This document shows, piece by piece, positions 28,201 to 37,348 of a stretch of 64,000 nucleotides of DNA. A program made the translations under genes and the position numbers. Origin of the DNA: Arthrobacter sp. 9AX (GTDB lineage: Bacteria > Actinomycetota > Actinomycetes > Actinomycetales > Micrococcaceae); assembly GCF_902506095.1 (NCBI RefSeq), contig NZ_LR733293.1, positions 3,471,089 through 3,535,088 on the forward strand. Direction: 5' to 3'. Under the pieces are notes generated by a model. That model worked only from the letters and a program-made list of their open reading frames with translations. It had not been told where the DNA came from and did no database searches. Each line of letters starts with the position of its first letter. The first letter of the stretch is position 1.

Positions 28201-28434
28201 TCAGCCCGCCGGCGGCAGGAAAGCCTTCAGCAGCTCTTCGGCCTCCGGGCCGGCCTGGGCGGCTGCGAGGTTGGCGGCGGCGATGGCTTCCACCACTTCG
28301 CTGCGCTGGATGGTCACCCCGCGCGGCGCCTCGATCCCGATCCGCACGCCATCGCCGCGCCCCTCCATGACGGTGATGACAATGTCATCACCGATCATGA
28401 TTTTCTCGCCCGGCTTGCGCGTCAGAACCAACAT
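28201..28434 (-). CDS. csrA: Translational regulator CsrA
   Basis: 77 aa. MLVLTRKPGEKIMIGDDIVITV is the conserved first half of CsrA, including the Arg/Lys near the N-terminus and the GDDI strand; VRIGIEAPRGVTIQRSEV contains the RNA-binding Arg of strand five. CsrA dimers bind GGA in mRNA hairpin loops and block ribosome access. It is the last gene of the flbD-motA...flhF operon, four bases after the FlhF-like gene. Its antagonist FliW is encoded at 55142, and candidate targets are present in three flagellar leaders. Confidence 0.96.
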   Translation of the reverse strand: MLVLTRKPGEKIMIGDDIVITVMEGRGDGVRIGIEAPRGVTIQRSEVVEAIAAANLAAAQAGPEAEELLKAFLPPAG

Positions 28435-28438
28435 GTTC

Positions 28439-29395
28439 TCAATGTACCTTTCTGCCGTCCTGCCAGCCGACCGGCAGGCCCAGGCCCTCCACCGTGCCGG
28501 GGCTCAGGGTCTCCTCCGACCCCACCACGGCGAGGGCGTCCACCGGCACCTTGTCCCGCAGTGCGCCCAGCCATGCCGCCGTGTCCTCGGCCTTCCTGCG
28601 GGCGTCCACCACCGCCCACACCTGGTCCGGGGAAAGGCTGGAGATCAGCTGCGCGTGGCCGGCGGCGTCCCGCGGACGCCCCAGGCCGAAGGCCAGCAGC
28701 ACCGTCTGCCCGCTGGCCACCGCCCCTGCCCGCGCTGCCGTTGCGCCGTGCCGGTCCGGGACGTGCAGGTGCCCGAAGGCGGTGAAGCCCCCGGCGGTGC
28801 GCACATCGCAGCCGCCGGCGGCCAGGGACATCTCCAGGGCCGGACCCAGCGCATCATCTCCAAGCCCCAGCAGCAGGACCAAATCCCCTGCCCCGGCAAG
28901 CGGGGCAGGCGCCCTCGCCGGTCCGGTCACCTTGGGCTGCGGGGAACGTTCGACGGCGGGCGGCAAGGAGCCGTATTCGTGGCCCAGCTGCTCCAGCAGT
29001 CCCGCAAAATCCGCCCTCCCGGTGGACACGGGAACCGCCGCGGAAACAGGCTGCGCGGCCGGGCCCGCCACCAGGACAGTCCCGGGGCCGCCATGGAGGC
29101 GAAGTTCGCTGGCGTCGGCCTGCTCAAGAAGCGCGGCAATGGCCGGCCGGTGCAGCCCGGGGTGCGTGGCCTGCACCAGCCCGGCAGCCGCCGTCGGGCC
29201 TTCCAACGGCGCTGCCGGTGGATCCTCCGGGACTTCCACCGTGGCTTCGAAGCGGTTCGCCGCGAAGAGGCCGGCGATGCCGGGGTTGGTCACCTTCTCC
29301 GCCGCCACGATCCTGGCGCCCGCCCCGTACTGGGCCTCCGCCTTCTCGCGGATGGCTTCGAGCGAGGAACCCTTAAGCCTGAATTGCCTCGGCAT
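28439..29395 (-). CDS. FlhF-like protein lacking a recognisable GTPase P-loop
   Basis: 318 aa. The N-terminus MPRQFRLKGSSLEAIREKAEAQYGAGARIV and the following VTNPGIAGLF match the B domain of FlhF, and the position after flhA is the usual one for flhF. The C-terminal half has the SRP-GTPase size, but where the G1 loop (GPTGVGKTT type) is expected it reads LVLLLGLGDDALGPAL, with no GKT/S. AHAQLISSLSPDQVWAVVDA may correspond to the G3-G4 region. It overlaps flhA by 23 bases. Nucleotide binding is doubtful; a structural role in flagellar placement is possible. Confidence 0.72.
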   Translation of the reverse strand: MPRQFRLKGSSLEAIREKAEAQYGAGARIVAAEKVTNPGIAGLFAANRFEATVEVPEDPPAAPLEGPTAAAGLVQATHPGLHRPAIAALLEQADASELRLHGGPGTVLVAGPAAQPVSAAVPVSTGRADFAGLLEQLGHEYGSLPPAVERSPQPKVTGPARAPAPLAGAGDLVLLLGLGDDALGPALEMSLAAGGCDVRTAGGFTAFGHLHVPDRHGATAARAGAVASGQTVLLAFGLGRPRDAAGHAQLISSLSPDQVWAVVDARRKAEDTAAWLGALRDKVPVDALAVVGSEETLSPGTVEGLGLPVGWQDGRKVH

Positions 29396-31421
29396 GCCGG
29401 ACCACCCCCACGGTTTCGATCCCCACGTTCGCGGACGTCACTTCGCGGTAGGACAGAACCTGCACACCGCCGTCGGGCGATGCCACCAGCCGCCGGACGG
29501 CCGGGCGGAGGGCGGGCGCGCACACCAGCACCGGTTGCCGGCCTGCCGCGGCCGCGGACTCCAAGGACTGCTTGACCGAGCTGAGCACGGCGTCGAGCCG
29601 CGCCTGGTTCATCACAATCTGGGTGCCGCCCTCGCCGGGGCGCAGGTCTTCCAGCATGGACTGCTCCAGCAGCGGGTCGATCATGATCACGTGGAGCACT
29701 CCCCCGTCCAGGAACCTGGCCGCGAGCGCCGGTCCCAGCGACTGCCGGGCCGCCTCGATCAGGGCCTCCGGGTCCGTGGAAGCCTTCGCGCGCAGCGCCA
29801 GTGCCTCGTAGATGCGCGGCAAATCGTTAATGGGCACCTGTTCCTCCAGCAGGCCCTGCAGCACGCGCTGGATTTCGGCCAGGGACAGCAACCCCGGCGT
29901 GAGTTCCTCCACCGCGGCGGGGCTCTGCTTCCGGACCCCCTCGGTGAGGACGCGGACATCCTCGCGGGAGAGCAGCCGCGCGGCGTTGGCCGAGACGATG
30001 GAGGACAGGTGTGTGACCAGCACGGACACGCGGTCGATCACCGTGGCGCCCGTCATTTCGGCGCTGTGCCGCATCTCCGACGGGATCCATTTGCCAGCCA
30101 GGCCGAACACCGGCTCCACCGTGGAGGCGCCCGGGAGCGCGTCCAGGAAGTCTCCCAGGGCCAGCATCCGGCCGGCCGGCGCGGTGCCGCGGCCAGCCTC
30201 CACCCCGGCGATGCGGATGGCGTAGGTGGCCGGCGGCAGTTCCACGCTGTCCCGGGTGCGGACCGGCGGAATGACCAGTCCCAGGTCCATGGCGATCTTG
30301 TGCCGCAGGGACCGGACCCGGGCCAGCAGGTCATCGGAGGCTCCCGAGACGATGTCCACCAGGTCAGGGGCCAGCAGGATCTCCACGGGGTGCACCCGCA
30401 TGTCCTCCAGGAGCCGTTCGTTGGGGTCCTCCTCTGGCGTGAGGGCGGCCTGTTCTTCGGCGGCCTGGGCATCCGCCGTGGTCTTCTGCTGCGCGGCCAG
30501 GCGCCGGGAGGCGAACAGCAGCAGCCCGCCCACCACCATGAACGGCAGGATGGGCATGCCCGGGATGAGGGCCATGGCCAGCGCCGCCAGGCCGGCAATC
30601 AGCAGGGCGTTGGGCGACTGGGTGAGCTGCGAGGACGCGGTTTTACCCATGTCCTCCTCGGCGTTGGACCGGGTGACGATCATGCCGGTGGACACCGCCA
30701 TGAGCAGTGCCGGGATCTGGGTGACCAGCCCGTCGCCCATGGTCAGCAGGCCGAAAGTGTTCAGGGCTTCGCCCACCTCCATGCCGCGCTGGAGCACACC
30801 GATGGCGATCCCGCCCAGGAAGTTGATGATGATAATGATGATGCCGGCAATGGCATCGCCCTTTACGAACTTGGACGCACCGTCCATGGCGCCGTAGAAA
30901 TCGGCCTCCGCCGAGACCTCGGCCCTGCGCTTGCGGGCCTGGGCATCGGTGATCAGGCCGGCGTTGAGGTCCGCATCGATGGCCATCTGCTTGCCGGGCA
31001 TGGCGTCCAGGGTGAACCTGGCGCCCACCTCGGCCACCCGCTCGGCGCCCTTGGTGACCACCACGAACTGGATGACCACCAGGATCAGGAACACCACGGC
31101 GCCGATGATCATGGAACCGCCCACGGTGACGTGGCCGAAGGCCTCGATCACCTGCCCCGCGTAGCCCTGGCCCAGCACAAGGCGGGTGGACGCCACATTG
31201 ATGCCCAGCCGGAACAGGGTGGCCACCAGGAGCAGCGAGGGAAACACGGAGAAGTCCAGCGGCTTCTTCACGAACATGCTGGTGAGCAGGACCAGGAGCG
31301 CCAGGAGGATGTTGCAGACAATCAGGAAGTCCAGCAGCGGCGCCGGAACCGGGACCACCAGCAGCAGCACGATGCCCACGATCCCCACCGGCACGGCCAG
31401 CCTGCCAAGTCGCTTGTTCAT
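29373..31421 (-). CDS. flhA: Flagellar export gate protein FlhA
   Basis: About 682 aa from ATG 31421 (GGAAGG eight bases upstream); an in-frame ATG at 31475 would add 18 residues and overlap flhB by 11 bases. The N-terminal half has eight helices with the FHIPEP-family region VATLFRLGINVASTRLVL and the conserved PGKQMAIDADLNAGLI loop. The soluble C-terminal part ends before the FlhF-like gene. FlhA forms the nonameric ring of the type III export gate and docks chaperones carrying late substrates. Confidence 0.96.
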   Translation of the reverse strand: MNKRLGRLAVPVGIVGIVLLLVVPVPAPLLDFLIVCNILLALLVLLTSMFVKKPLDFSVFPSLLLVATLFRLGINVASTRLVLGQGYAGQVIEAFGHVTVGGSMIIGAVVFLILVVIQFVVVTKGAERVAEVGARFTLDAMPGKQMAIDADLNAGLITDAQARKRRAEVSAEADFYGAMDGASKFVKGDAIAGIIIIIINFLGGIAIGVLQRGMEVGEALNTFGLLTMGDGLVTQIPALLMAVSTGMIVTRSNAEEDMGKTASSQLTQSPNALLIAGLAALAMALIPGMPILPFMVVGGLLLFASRRLAAQQKTTADAQAAEEQAALTPEEDPNERLLEDMRVHPVEILLAPDLVDIVSGASDDLLARVRSLRHKIAMDLGLVIPPVRTRDSVELPPATYAIRIAGVEAGRGTAPAGRMLALGDFLDALPGASTVEPVFGLAGKWIPSEMRHSAEMTGATVIDRVSVLVTHLSSIVSANAARLLSREDVRVLTEGVRKQSPAAVEELTPGLLSLAEIQRVLQGLLEEQVPINDLPRIYEALALRAKASTDPEALIEAARQSLGPALAARFLDGGVLHVIMIDPLLEQSMLEDLRPGEGGTQIVMNQARLDAVLSSVKQSLESAAAAGRQPVLVCAPALRPAVRRLVASPDGGVQVLSYREVTSANVGIETVGVVRHAEAIQA

Positions 31422-31464
31422 GCGGTGGTCCTTCCGGGGCTTCTGCGGGCGGGTCTGTTCTGGT

Positions 31465-32544
31465 TCATACGGCATCTGCCATTCTGTGGAGCCCGCGCGC
31501 CGCGCCGCGGGACTTCAGCGACATCACGAAGGCCAGGACGCCGGCCACCGCCCGGTACAGTTCCACCGGGATTTCCTGGCCCAGCTCACAGGCCGAGTGC
31601 AGGGCCCTGGCCAGCGGGATGTCCTGCACCATGGGCACGTCCTTCGCTTCGGCTTCGGCCCTGATCCGGGCGGCGATGACCCCCGCCCCCTTGGCCACCA
31701 CGCGCGGGGCCGACTTGCCGGCGTCGTACTTCAGCGCAACGGCAACGTGCGTGGGATTGACCAGCACCACGTCGGCGTCCGCGATGGCGGCGATCATGCG
31801 GTTCCGGCTCATGGCCAGCTGCCGTGAGCGGCGCTGCGAGCGCACCAGCGGATCACCTTCGGTGTTCTTGTTCTCGTCCGTGACTTCCTTCTTGGACATG
31901 CGGGTCTTCTTGCGGTTGCGGCGCATCACCACCAGGACATCCGCGGCGGCCAGCACCAGGCCCGCGGCCACCGCGAACTGCACCAGTGAACCGATGCCGT
32001 CCGCGGCGGCCTGGATCACGCCGGAGACGGGCAGCCCGCCGGCGGTGAGCAGCACCGGGATGAGCCCCTGCACCACCGTGTACAGGACAAGCCCCACCAC
32101 CGTTGCCTTCAGCAGCGCCTTCACCCCGCCCCACACAGCCTGCATGCCGAAGAGCCGCTTCATGCCGCTGAGCAGGTTGAAGTGCTCGAACTCGGCGCGG
32201 AACTTCTTGAAGTGCACCCCGCCCTGCGCCGCGGAACCGGCCAGCACCACCACAAACACCACCACGAACATGGGCCCCAGGACACCGGCCATGGAGGCAA
32301 GCCCGAGCTCCATGGCGTGCACGGCCTTCGCCGGATCCGGGCTTTCCATGACCGCCCGGATGCTGAACATCTGGTCCGCGGCGGCGTTGCTGGCCCGGTC
32401 AATGGTGCCGGGGAGCATCACGGCGCCGGCCCCCACGCCCAGCCAGGCCGTCAGGTCCTGCGAACGGGTGAGCTGGCCTTTGGACCGGACCTCGCGCATC
32501 CGCTTGTCCGTGGCCTGTTCTGTCCTCTCCTGCGAGTCAGACAT
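31465..32544 (-). CDS. flhB: Flagellar export switch protein FlhB
   Basis: 359 aa. Four helices, then a cytoplasmic domain with the autocleavage site NPTH (about residues 262-265, context ADVVLVNPTHVAVAL). Cleavage between Asn and Pro lets FlhB switch export from rod/hook to filament substrates, in concert with FliK. It begins one base before the fliR stop ends and is followed directly by flhA. Confidence 0.97.
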   Translation of the reverse strand: MSDSQERTEQATDKRMREVRSKGQLTRSQDLTAWLGVGAGAVMLPGTIDRASNAAADQMFSIRAVMESPDPAKAVHAMELGLASMAGVLGPMFVVVFVVVLAGSAAQGGVHFKKFRAEFEHFNLLSGMKRLFGMQAVWGGVKALLKATVVGLVLYTVVQGLIPVLLTAGGLPVSGVIQAAADGIGSLVQFAVAAGLVLAAADVLVVMRRNRKKTRMSKKEVTDENKNTEGDPLVRSQRRSRQLAMSRNRMIAAIADADVVLVNPTHVAVALKYDAGKSAPRVVAKGAGVIAARIRAEAEAKDVPMVQDIPLARALHSACELGQEIPVELYRAVAGVLAFVMSLKSRGAARGLHRMADAV

Positions 32545-33303
32545 TCAGCCCACCCCCATCAGGGTGTTGGCTGCCTGCTCGGCCAGGACCGCCACGATCC
32601 TGGGCAGCCCCAGGAACAGGAAACCGGCCAGGGCCAGGGTGAGGAGGATCTTGAGCGGGAAACCCAGGGCGAAGGCGTTCAGGGCCGGCGCCACGCGGGT
32701 CAGCAGGCCCAGGCCAACGTCCGCCAGCAGCAGGACCACCAGCAGCGGGCCGGCGATCTGCACAGCGCACAGGAACATGCCCGTGACGGCCTGCACCATG
32801 GCCTCGGCGGGCCGGGCCAGGTCCATGCCGCCGGCCAGCGGGAACGCGGCGAAGCTGCCGGTGAGGCCGCCGATCACCAGCTGGTAGCCGTCCGAGGCGA
32901 ACAGCAGCGCCAAGGCCGCCATTTGCAGGAGCCGGGTGAACTGCGCGCCGTTGACCATCATCTGCGGATCGAACGCCTGGGCCATCTGGAAACCGCTGAA
33001 GAGGTCGATCAGGCTGCCTGCAGACTGCACGGCGGCGAACACCAGGTACACCAGGAATCCGAGCGCCAGGCCGGTGACGAGTTCCAGGATGATGGCGGTG
33101 AAGAACCCTGCGGTATCGAGCGGGGTGTAACCCTCGGCGACGCGCCCGGACACTGCCAGGCCCAGGCCGATTCCCAGCATGGCCTTCACCCGGGCGGGGA
33201 TGGCGTGGTGGGCGAAGGGCGGGGCCACCACCAGGAAGGCGATCATCCGGACCGAGGCCAGGAGCATGGCCTCAAGCCAGGACTGGTCGATCGGTATGTC
33301 CAC
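32545..33303 (-). CDS. fliR: Flagellar export apparatus protein FliR
   Basis: 252 aa, six or more hydrophobic helices, with PARVKAMLGIGLGLAVSG (residues ~30-47) and DLFSGFQMAQAFDPQ typical of FliR. Part of the FliPQR helical export core. It starts one base after the fliQ stop and adjoins flhB. Confidence 0.95.
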   Translation of the reverse strand: MDIPIDQSWLEAMLLASVRMIAFLVVAPPFAHHAIPARVKAMLGIGLGLAVSGRVAEGYTPLDTAGFFTAIILELVTGLALGFLVYLVFAAVQSAGSLIDLFSGFQMAQAFDPQMMVNGAQFTRLLQMAALALLFASDGYQLVIGGLTGSFAAFPLAGGMDLARPAEAMVQAVTGMFLCAVQIAGPLLVVLLLADVGLGLLTRVAPALNAFALGFPLKILLTLALAGFLFLGLPRIVAVLAEQAANTLMGVG

Positions 33304-33304
33304 G

Positions 33305-33580
33305 TCACGCTCCCCCGATCAGCCCGGGGATCCGGGCAAAGAGCTCGTTGGTGAAGGCCACGATCTCGGTGATCATCCAGTGCGCGCACACCACCAGGGC
33401 GATGGCGACGGCCACGGCTTTGGGGACGAAGGACAGGGTGGCTTCCTGCAGCTGGGTGATGGACTGCAGGAGGGAGATGGCCAGCCCCACCACCAATGCG
33501 GTGACCAGGACGGGTGCGGCGAGCTTCGCGGCCACGATCATGGCCTGGAGGCAGATGTCCAGGACTGCGTTGGTGTCCAT
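33305..33580 (-). CDS. fliQ: Flagellar export apparatus protein FliQ
   Basis: 91 aa, two hydrophobic helices separated by SLLQSITQLQEATLSFVPK, the FliQ signature. Its ATG shares the A of the fliP stop. Component of the FliPQR export core. Confidence 0.95.
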   Translation of the reverse strand: MDTNAVLDICLQAMIVAAKLAAPVLVTALVVGLAISLLQSITQLQEATLSFVPKAVAVAIALVVCAHWMITEIVAFTNELFARIPGLIGGA

Positions 33581-34404
33581 CAGCTGCTGTAGCTCTGGAT
33601 CAGGGAGGTGATAACCAGCCCCCAGCCGTCCACCAGGATGAACAGCAGGATCTTGAACGGCAGGGAGATCATCACCGGCGGGAGCATCATCATGCCCATG
33701 GACATCAGCGCCGCGGAGACCACGATGTCGATCACCAGGAACGGGATGAAGATGACGAATCCGATGATGAACGCTGCGCGGAGTTCGGAGATCATGAACG
33801 CCGGGATCAGGGTCTGCAGCGGCACGGATTCAGGGTTGGCGGGGTTGGCCATCCGGGCTGCCCTGGTCATCAGGGCGATGTCCTCCTCCCGGGTGTGGCT
33901 GAGCATGAACCGCTGCAGCGGTGCGGCGCCGGCCGAGGCGGCGGCATTGAAGTCGATGCTGCCGCCCAGGTAGGGCTGCACGGCGGTGGTGTTGATCTCC
34001 GCGATGACGGGCCACATGATGAACAGCGACAGGAACAGGGCCAGGCCGGCAAGCACCTGGTTGGGCGGGATGGACGGAAGGGACAGGGCGTTGCGGGTCA
34101 TGGCCAGCACCACGAAGATCTTGGTGAAGGACGTCATCATCAGCAGCAGCGCAGGGGCCACGGACAGCAGCGTGATGCCGATCAGCGTCACCACGGCGGT
34201 GGAGGGAGCACCGTCCAGGCCGTTGATCTCGATGCTCACATTGCCGCCGCCGGGCTGCGCCGGGTCCGTGGGCGGGGTGGGCGGCAGCGGTGCTGCCTGC
34301 CCTGCCGGGTTGCCCAGCCAGAGAAGGACGACGGCGAGCAGCAGCGCGCCGAGGAGGACCAGCCACACCCTCTTCCGGGGCCGTGCGGCAACGCTTCCGG
34401 TCAA
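33580..34404 (-). CDS. fliP: Flagellar export apparatus protein FliP
   Basis: About 274 aa. The start is best placed at the TTG at 34404, which overlaps the fliO stop (TTGA); the open frame continues much further upstream inside fliO but that part is nonsense. A signal-like helix and a Pro-rich segment precede LTLLSVAPALLLMMTSFTKI-type sequence, the FliP family block, and FMLSHTREEDIALM and MISELRAAFIIGFVIFIPF follow. FliP forms the pentamer of the export gate. Confidence 0.94.
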   Translation of the reverse strand: MTGSVAARPRKRVWLVLLGALLLAVVLLWLGNPAGQAAPLPPTPPTDPAQPGGGNVSIEINGLDGAPSTAVVTLIGITLLSVAPALLLMMTSFTKIFVVLAMTRNALSLPSIPPNQVLAGLALFLSLFIMWPVIAEINTTAVQPYLGGSIDFNAAASAGAAPLQRFMLSHTREEDIALMTRAARMANPANPESVPLQTLIPAFMISELRAAFIIGFVIFIPFLVIDIVVSAALMSMGMMMLPPVMISLPFKILLFILVDGWGLVITSLIQSYSS

Positions 34405-34907
34405 CTGCGGCGTCCCCGAAGGGCCTCGGCGGCCTGGCGCCAGGTGGAGCCGGCCAGCAGGGATCCGTGCAGGGTTGAAGCGGGCGTGCCCGGCAGCGTG
34501 GAGCCGCGGCGGTGCAGTTGGCTGCGGCGGGGCATCCCGGCACTTTCCTGGAAGACGGCGGCGAAACCCTCCGCCCCTGCGGTGACGGCCTGCGGGCCCA
34601 CGGGGGGCAGCGCAAGGCGGGGCTCCGGCGTCGTACTTTCCACGGCTTCGGCGGGGATGTCCCCCGCGTGGAGGACGTTGATGCTGTGTTCGGTGACGCC
34701 CAGGAGGAAGCGCCGGTCCCCGGCGTCGATCACCACCACGGAAGCCTTCTGGCCCACGCTTTGGCGGCTGACCACGCTGAGGGTGCGGCTGGCGCGGCGG
34801 CGGCCTTTGCCTTTCGCGGTGCCAATGCGGCGCTGCAGGAACCACATCAGGCCCAGCACCGCACCAAGGGCCACGAGAACGCGCAGCCCCAGGATCACTG
34901 AGTCCAT
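34401..34907 (-). CDS. fliO: Flagellar biosynthesis protein FliO
   Basis: 168 aa. One N-terminal helix (MDSVILGLRVLVALGAVLGLMWF) and a small beta domain with VVSRQSVGQKASVVVIDAGDRRFLLGVTE, typical of FliO/FliZ. It helps assemble the FliP ring. The C-terminal ~70 residues are low in similarity. Sits between fliN and fliP as in most flagellar operons. Confidence 0.88.
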   Translation of the reverse strand: MDSVILGLRVLVALGAVLGLMWFLQRRIGTAKGKGRRRASRTLSVVSRQSVGQKASVVVIDAGDRRFLLGVTEHSINVLHAGDIPAEAVESTTPEPRLALPPVGPQAVTAGAEGFAAVFQESAGMPRRSQLHRRGSTLPGTPASTLHGSLLAGSTWRQAAEALRGRRS

Positions 34908-35624
34908 TTAGCCAAGTCCCTCGGCGGTATCGAGGATGCGGGTGATGCGGACGGCGTAATCCTGGTCCACCACCACCACTTCACCGTGGGCGATCAGGCG
35001 GCCGTTGAGCAGGACATCGGCCGGGGCGCCGGCGGACCGGTCCAGCTCGATGACCTTGCCCGGTTCCAGTGCCAGGGCGTCGCGCACGGACATCCGGGTG
35101 CGGCCGATCTCCACGGTGAGGGCCATTTCCACGTTGCTGATCAGGCTGAGGCGGGCCGAGACGGGTCCGTCCTGCGCCCGGCCCTGGCGGGTTCCGTCCT
35201 GGACAGTTCCGTGTTCCCGCACCCGGACGGCGAGCCAACCCGCGGGGCTGATGCCGTCGGTCAGTTCGAACACGGCGGTTTCGGGGTCCGAGAGCAGCCC
35301 GGCGGCGTCCTCCTCGCGCAGTTCGCCCAGCACGCCGGCGTCAAACACGGACGCGGCGGCTTCCATGGCCGGGCGGAGGACATCGACGGCGGACACCAGG
35401 CCCGCCGCGGAGCCGCCGGCGGCGGCCAGGAACGAGCGGTCCGTCAGGATGAGGGCCAGGTCTGCGGTGAGGGCACCGACGAACGTTGCGGCAATGCCCT
35501 GCGGAGCGTAGGCGCTGGCGGCACGTGGCGGGACGATCCCGGAGACCCGCAGCGCGGCAGGGTGCGGAAGGTGCTGGGCCAGCTCCCGGGCCGAGGTTTC
35601 GTGCAGGGTCAGGGTGATGCTCAT
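34908..35624 (-). CDS. fliN: Flagellar motor switch protein FliN
   Basis: 238 aa, longer than enteric FliN (~137). The C-terminal ~80 residues are the SpoA/C-ring domain (MALTVEIGRTRMSVRDALAL, then GKVIELDRSAG and DVLLNGRLIAHGEVVVVDQDYAVRI). The N-terminal half is a CheC/FliY-like or divergent region, recalling FliY of Bacillus, although no clear phosphatase motif is seen. Its ATG overlaps the fliM stop. Confidence 0.92.
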   Translation of the reverse strand: MSITLTLHETSARELAQHLPHPAALRVSGIVPPRAASAYAPQGIAATFVGALTADLALILTDRSFLAAAGGSAAGLVSAVDVLRPAMEAAASVFDAGVLGELREEDAAGLLSDPETAVFELTDGISPAGWLAVRVREHGTVQDGTRQGRAQDGPVSARLSLISNVEMALTVEIGRTRMSVRDALALEPGKVIELDRSAGAPADVLLNGRLIAHGEVVVVDQDYAVRITRILDTAEGLG

Positions 35625-36514
35625 CGCTGGTTCTCCTCGATGGTGGCAATGACCGCTGCGGCGCGGGAGCCGTTGCGGGCCGGTGCGGCCGTGGCCAGCC
35701 GGGTGCCGTTGATGGTGACGTCAAAAGGGCTGTTCTCGCGGTGCGGCAGGGGCAGGATGTCCCCGACGGCGAGGCCCAGGATCTGCGCAGGGGTCACCGG
35801 TGTGGATGCCAGCTGCACGGCGACGTCCACCGGCACCTGGGCCACCTGCGCGCGGACCAGGGCGCCGGCGTCGGCCGCGTGGATGGTGGGGTTCACGGCG
35901 CCGAGTCCCGGCAGCAGCACATCGGCCGGAATGGCCAAAGTGGCCGCACTGTGGATCTCGCCCACCTTCACGCTGAACGATGCCACGATCATCAGCTCGC
36001 CGGGCGCTGCCGCCTGCGCGAACTGCGAGTTGTACTGCACCACGTCCATGGTCAGCGGCGCCGCCAGCAGGGAGCCCAGGGAATAGCGCAGGTCCTCCAG
36101 CCCGTCCTCCACCATGCGCCGGACCAGCGCGTGCTCGATCTGGGTGAACTTCCGTTCCGGGACCAGGGTGTCCGTGGCGCCGCCCAGCATTCGGCTGATC
36201 CACGACAGTGCGGCGGAGGCGGGGAACTGCAGGACCAGCCGGGACTCGCTGCCGTCGATCCGGCACAGGACCATGGACGTGACGGCCGGGAGGGAGGCGG
36301 CGTACGCGTCGTAGCTCTGCATGCTGAGTTGGTCCAGGGTGGCGGAGGACTTGACCCGGACTTTGGCCGTCAGCTGGGTGCCCCACTGCCGGGCGAAGGT
36401 TTCGAAGGCAACTTCCAGGACGCGGCTGTGCTGCCTGGGCAGCGTGGTGGGCCGGCGGAAGTCGTAGACTTCCACGGTCCGCTGCCGATGGTCCTGTTCA
36501 CTCACGGTCTGCAC
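35621..36514 (-). CDS. fliM: Flagellar motor switch protein FliM
   Basis: 297 aa. The middle domain has YDFRRPTTLPRQHSRVLEV, typical of the FliM start of domain, and MVLCRIDGSESRLVLQFP; the C-terminal SpoA domain has GDILPLPH and VTINGTRLATA. The usual N-terminal CheY-binding LSQ(D/E)EID peptide is not obvious; SEQDHRQR stands there instead. FliM links CheY-P to rotation direction in the C-ring. It follows motB by about 30 bases, with no fliL between. Confidence 0.92.
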   Translation of the reverse strand: MQTVSEQDHRQRTVEVYDFRRPTTLPRQHSRVLEVAFETFARQWGTQLTAKVRVKSSATLDQLSMQSYDAYAASLPAVTSMVLCRIDGSESRLVLQFPASAALSWISRMLGGATDTLVPERKFTQIEHALVRRMVEDGLEDLRYSLGSLLAAPLTMDVVQYNSQFAQAAAPGELMIVASFSVKVGEIHSAATLAIPADVLLPGLGAVNPTIHAADAGALVRAQVAQVPVDVAVQLASTPVTPAQILGLAVGDILPLPHRENSPFDVTINGTRLATAAPARNGSRAAAVIATIEENQR

Positions 36515-36544
36515 TATCGGCAGCCGGTTCCCGTGCGTAAGCGG

Positions 36545-37348
36545 CTAGTGGGCCGGGGTTGCGGCCTGGGCCTGGACCGCTGCGGGGATGAGTGCCCTGA
36601 TGGCTTCGGGTTGGTCCGAGAGGACCACCACGTCCACCCGCCGGTTCAGTTCCATCAGCTCCTCGGTGGAGTCATCGTTGACCTGGCGGGCCGAGCCGAA
36701 CGCCACCGCACCGATCCGTCCGGGCGGCACGCCGCCGCGGTCCACCAGATACCGCAGGACGTTCACGGACCGGGCGGAGGACAGCTCCCAGGTGGAGGGG
36801 TACGCCGTGATGCCGTTGGCGGCGTGGCCTTCCACCATGATCTCCAGCCCGGCCGGGGCCAGGGTGGGGCTGATGGTGTCCAGGACCTGGCTGGCGCGCG
36901 GGGTGAGATCGGGCCGGTCCGGGAGGAAGAAGGCCTGGGACCCCACGAGTTTGACGGTGAGTCCGCGTTCGTTGATCTGGAACTGGACGTTGGCTTCGAG
37001 CTGCTCGGCCTTCAGCGCCGATTCCATCTGCTGGCGCAATGCCGTGAGGCGGTCCGCTTCCTTGAGGGCGAGCTCCATCGAGGAGAAGCTTTCTGCCTCG
37101 TCCACCTTTTGTTCGGGCGGCACCACGGTGCCGCTGGCCACGTCCACGGTTTCACTGGCCACGGCGCCGAAGCCGGTTGCCAGGGAATTGCGGAGCTTGT
37201 CGAACTTGTCCTGGTCCACGGTGGACATGGCGAACAGGACGATGAACATACACATCAGCACGGTGACCATGTCCATGTAGGAGGCCATCCACCGTTCGTC
37301 GACGTGTTCTTCCTCGTGCTCGGTGGTGCGGCGGCGGCGCTGCTTCAA
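36545..37348 (-). CDS. motB: Flagellar motor stator protein MotB
   Basis: 267 aa. A basic N-terminus precedes the single helix ERWMASYMDMVTVLMCMFIVL with the proton-carrying Asp at about residue 26. The C-terminal OmpA-like domain (VEGHAANGITAYPSTWELSSARSV ... RRVDVVVL) anchors the stator to peptidoglycan. Its ATG overlaps the motA stop. Confidence 0.95.
   Translation of the reverse strand: MKQRRRRTTEHEEEHVDERWMASYMDMVTVLMCMFIVLFAMSTVDQDKFDKLRNSLATGFGAVASETVDVASGTVVPPEQKVDEAESFSSMELALKEADRLTALRQQMESALKAEQLEANVQFQINERGLTVKLVGSQAFFLPDRPDLTPRASQVLDTISPTLAPAGLEIMVEGHAANGITAYPSTWELSSARSVNVLRYLVDRGGVPPGRIGAVAFGSARQVNDDSTEELMELNRRVDVVVLSDQPEAIRALIPAAVQAQAATPAH

Noticed and set aside
28494..31664. 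Plus-strand open frame of 1056 codons
   Set aside because: It runs antisense to csrA's operon neighbours FlhF, flhA and part of flhB and has a high-GC His/Gly/Arg-rich shadow composition; the minus-strand genes are unmistakable.
33580..34845. FliP read as a 421-residue protein
   Set aside because: The first ~147 residues are a Pro/Arg-rich shadow of fliO; the TTG at 34404 overlapping the fliO stop gives a normal FliP.
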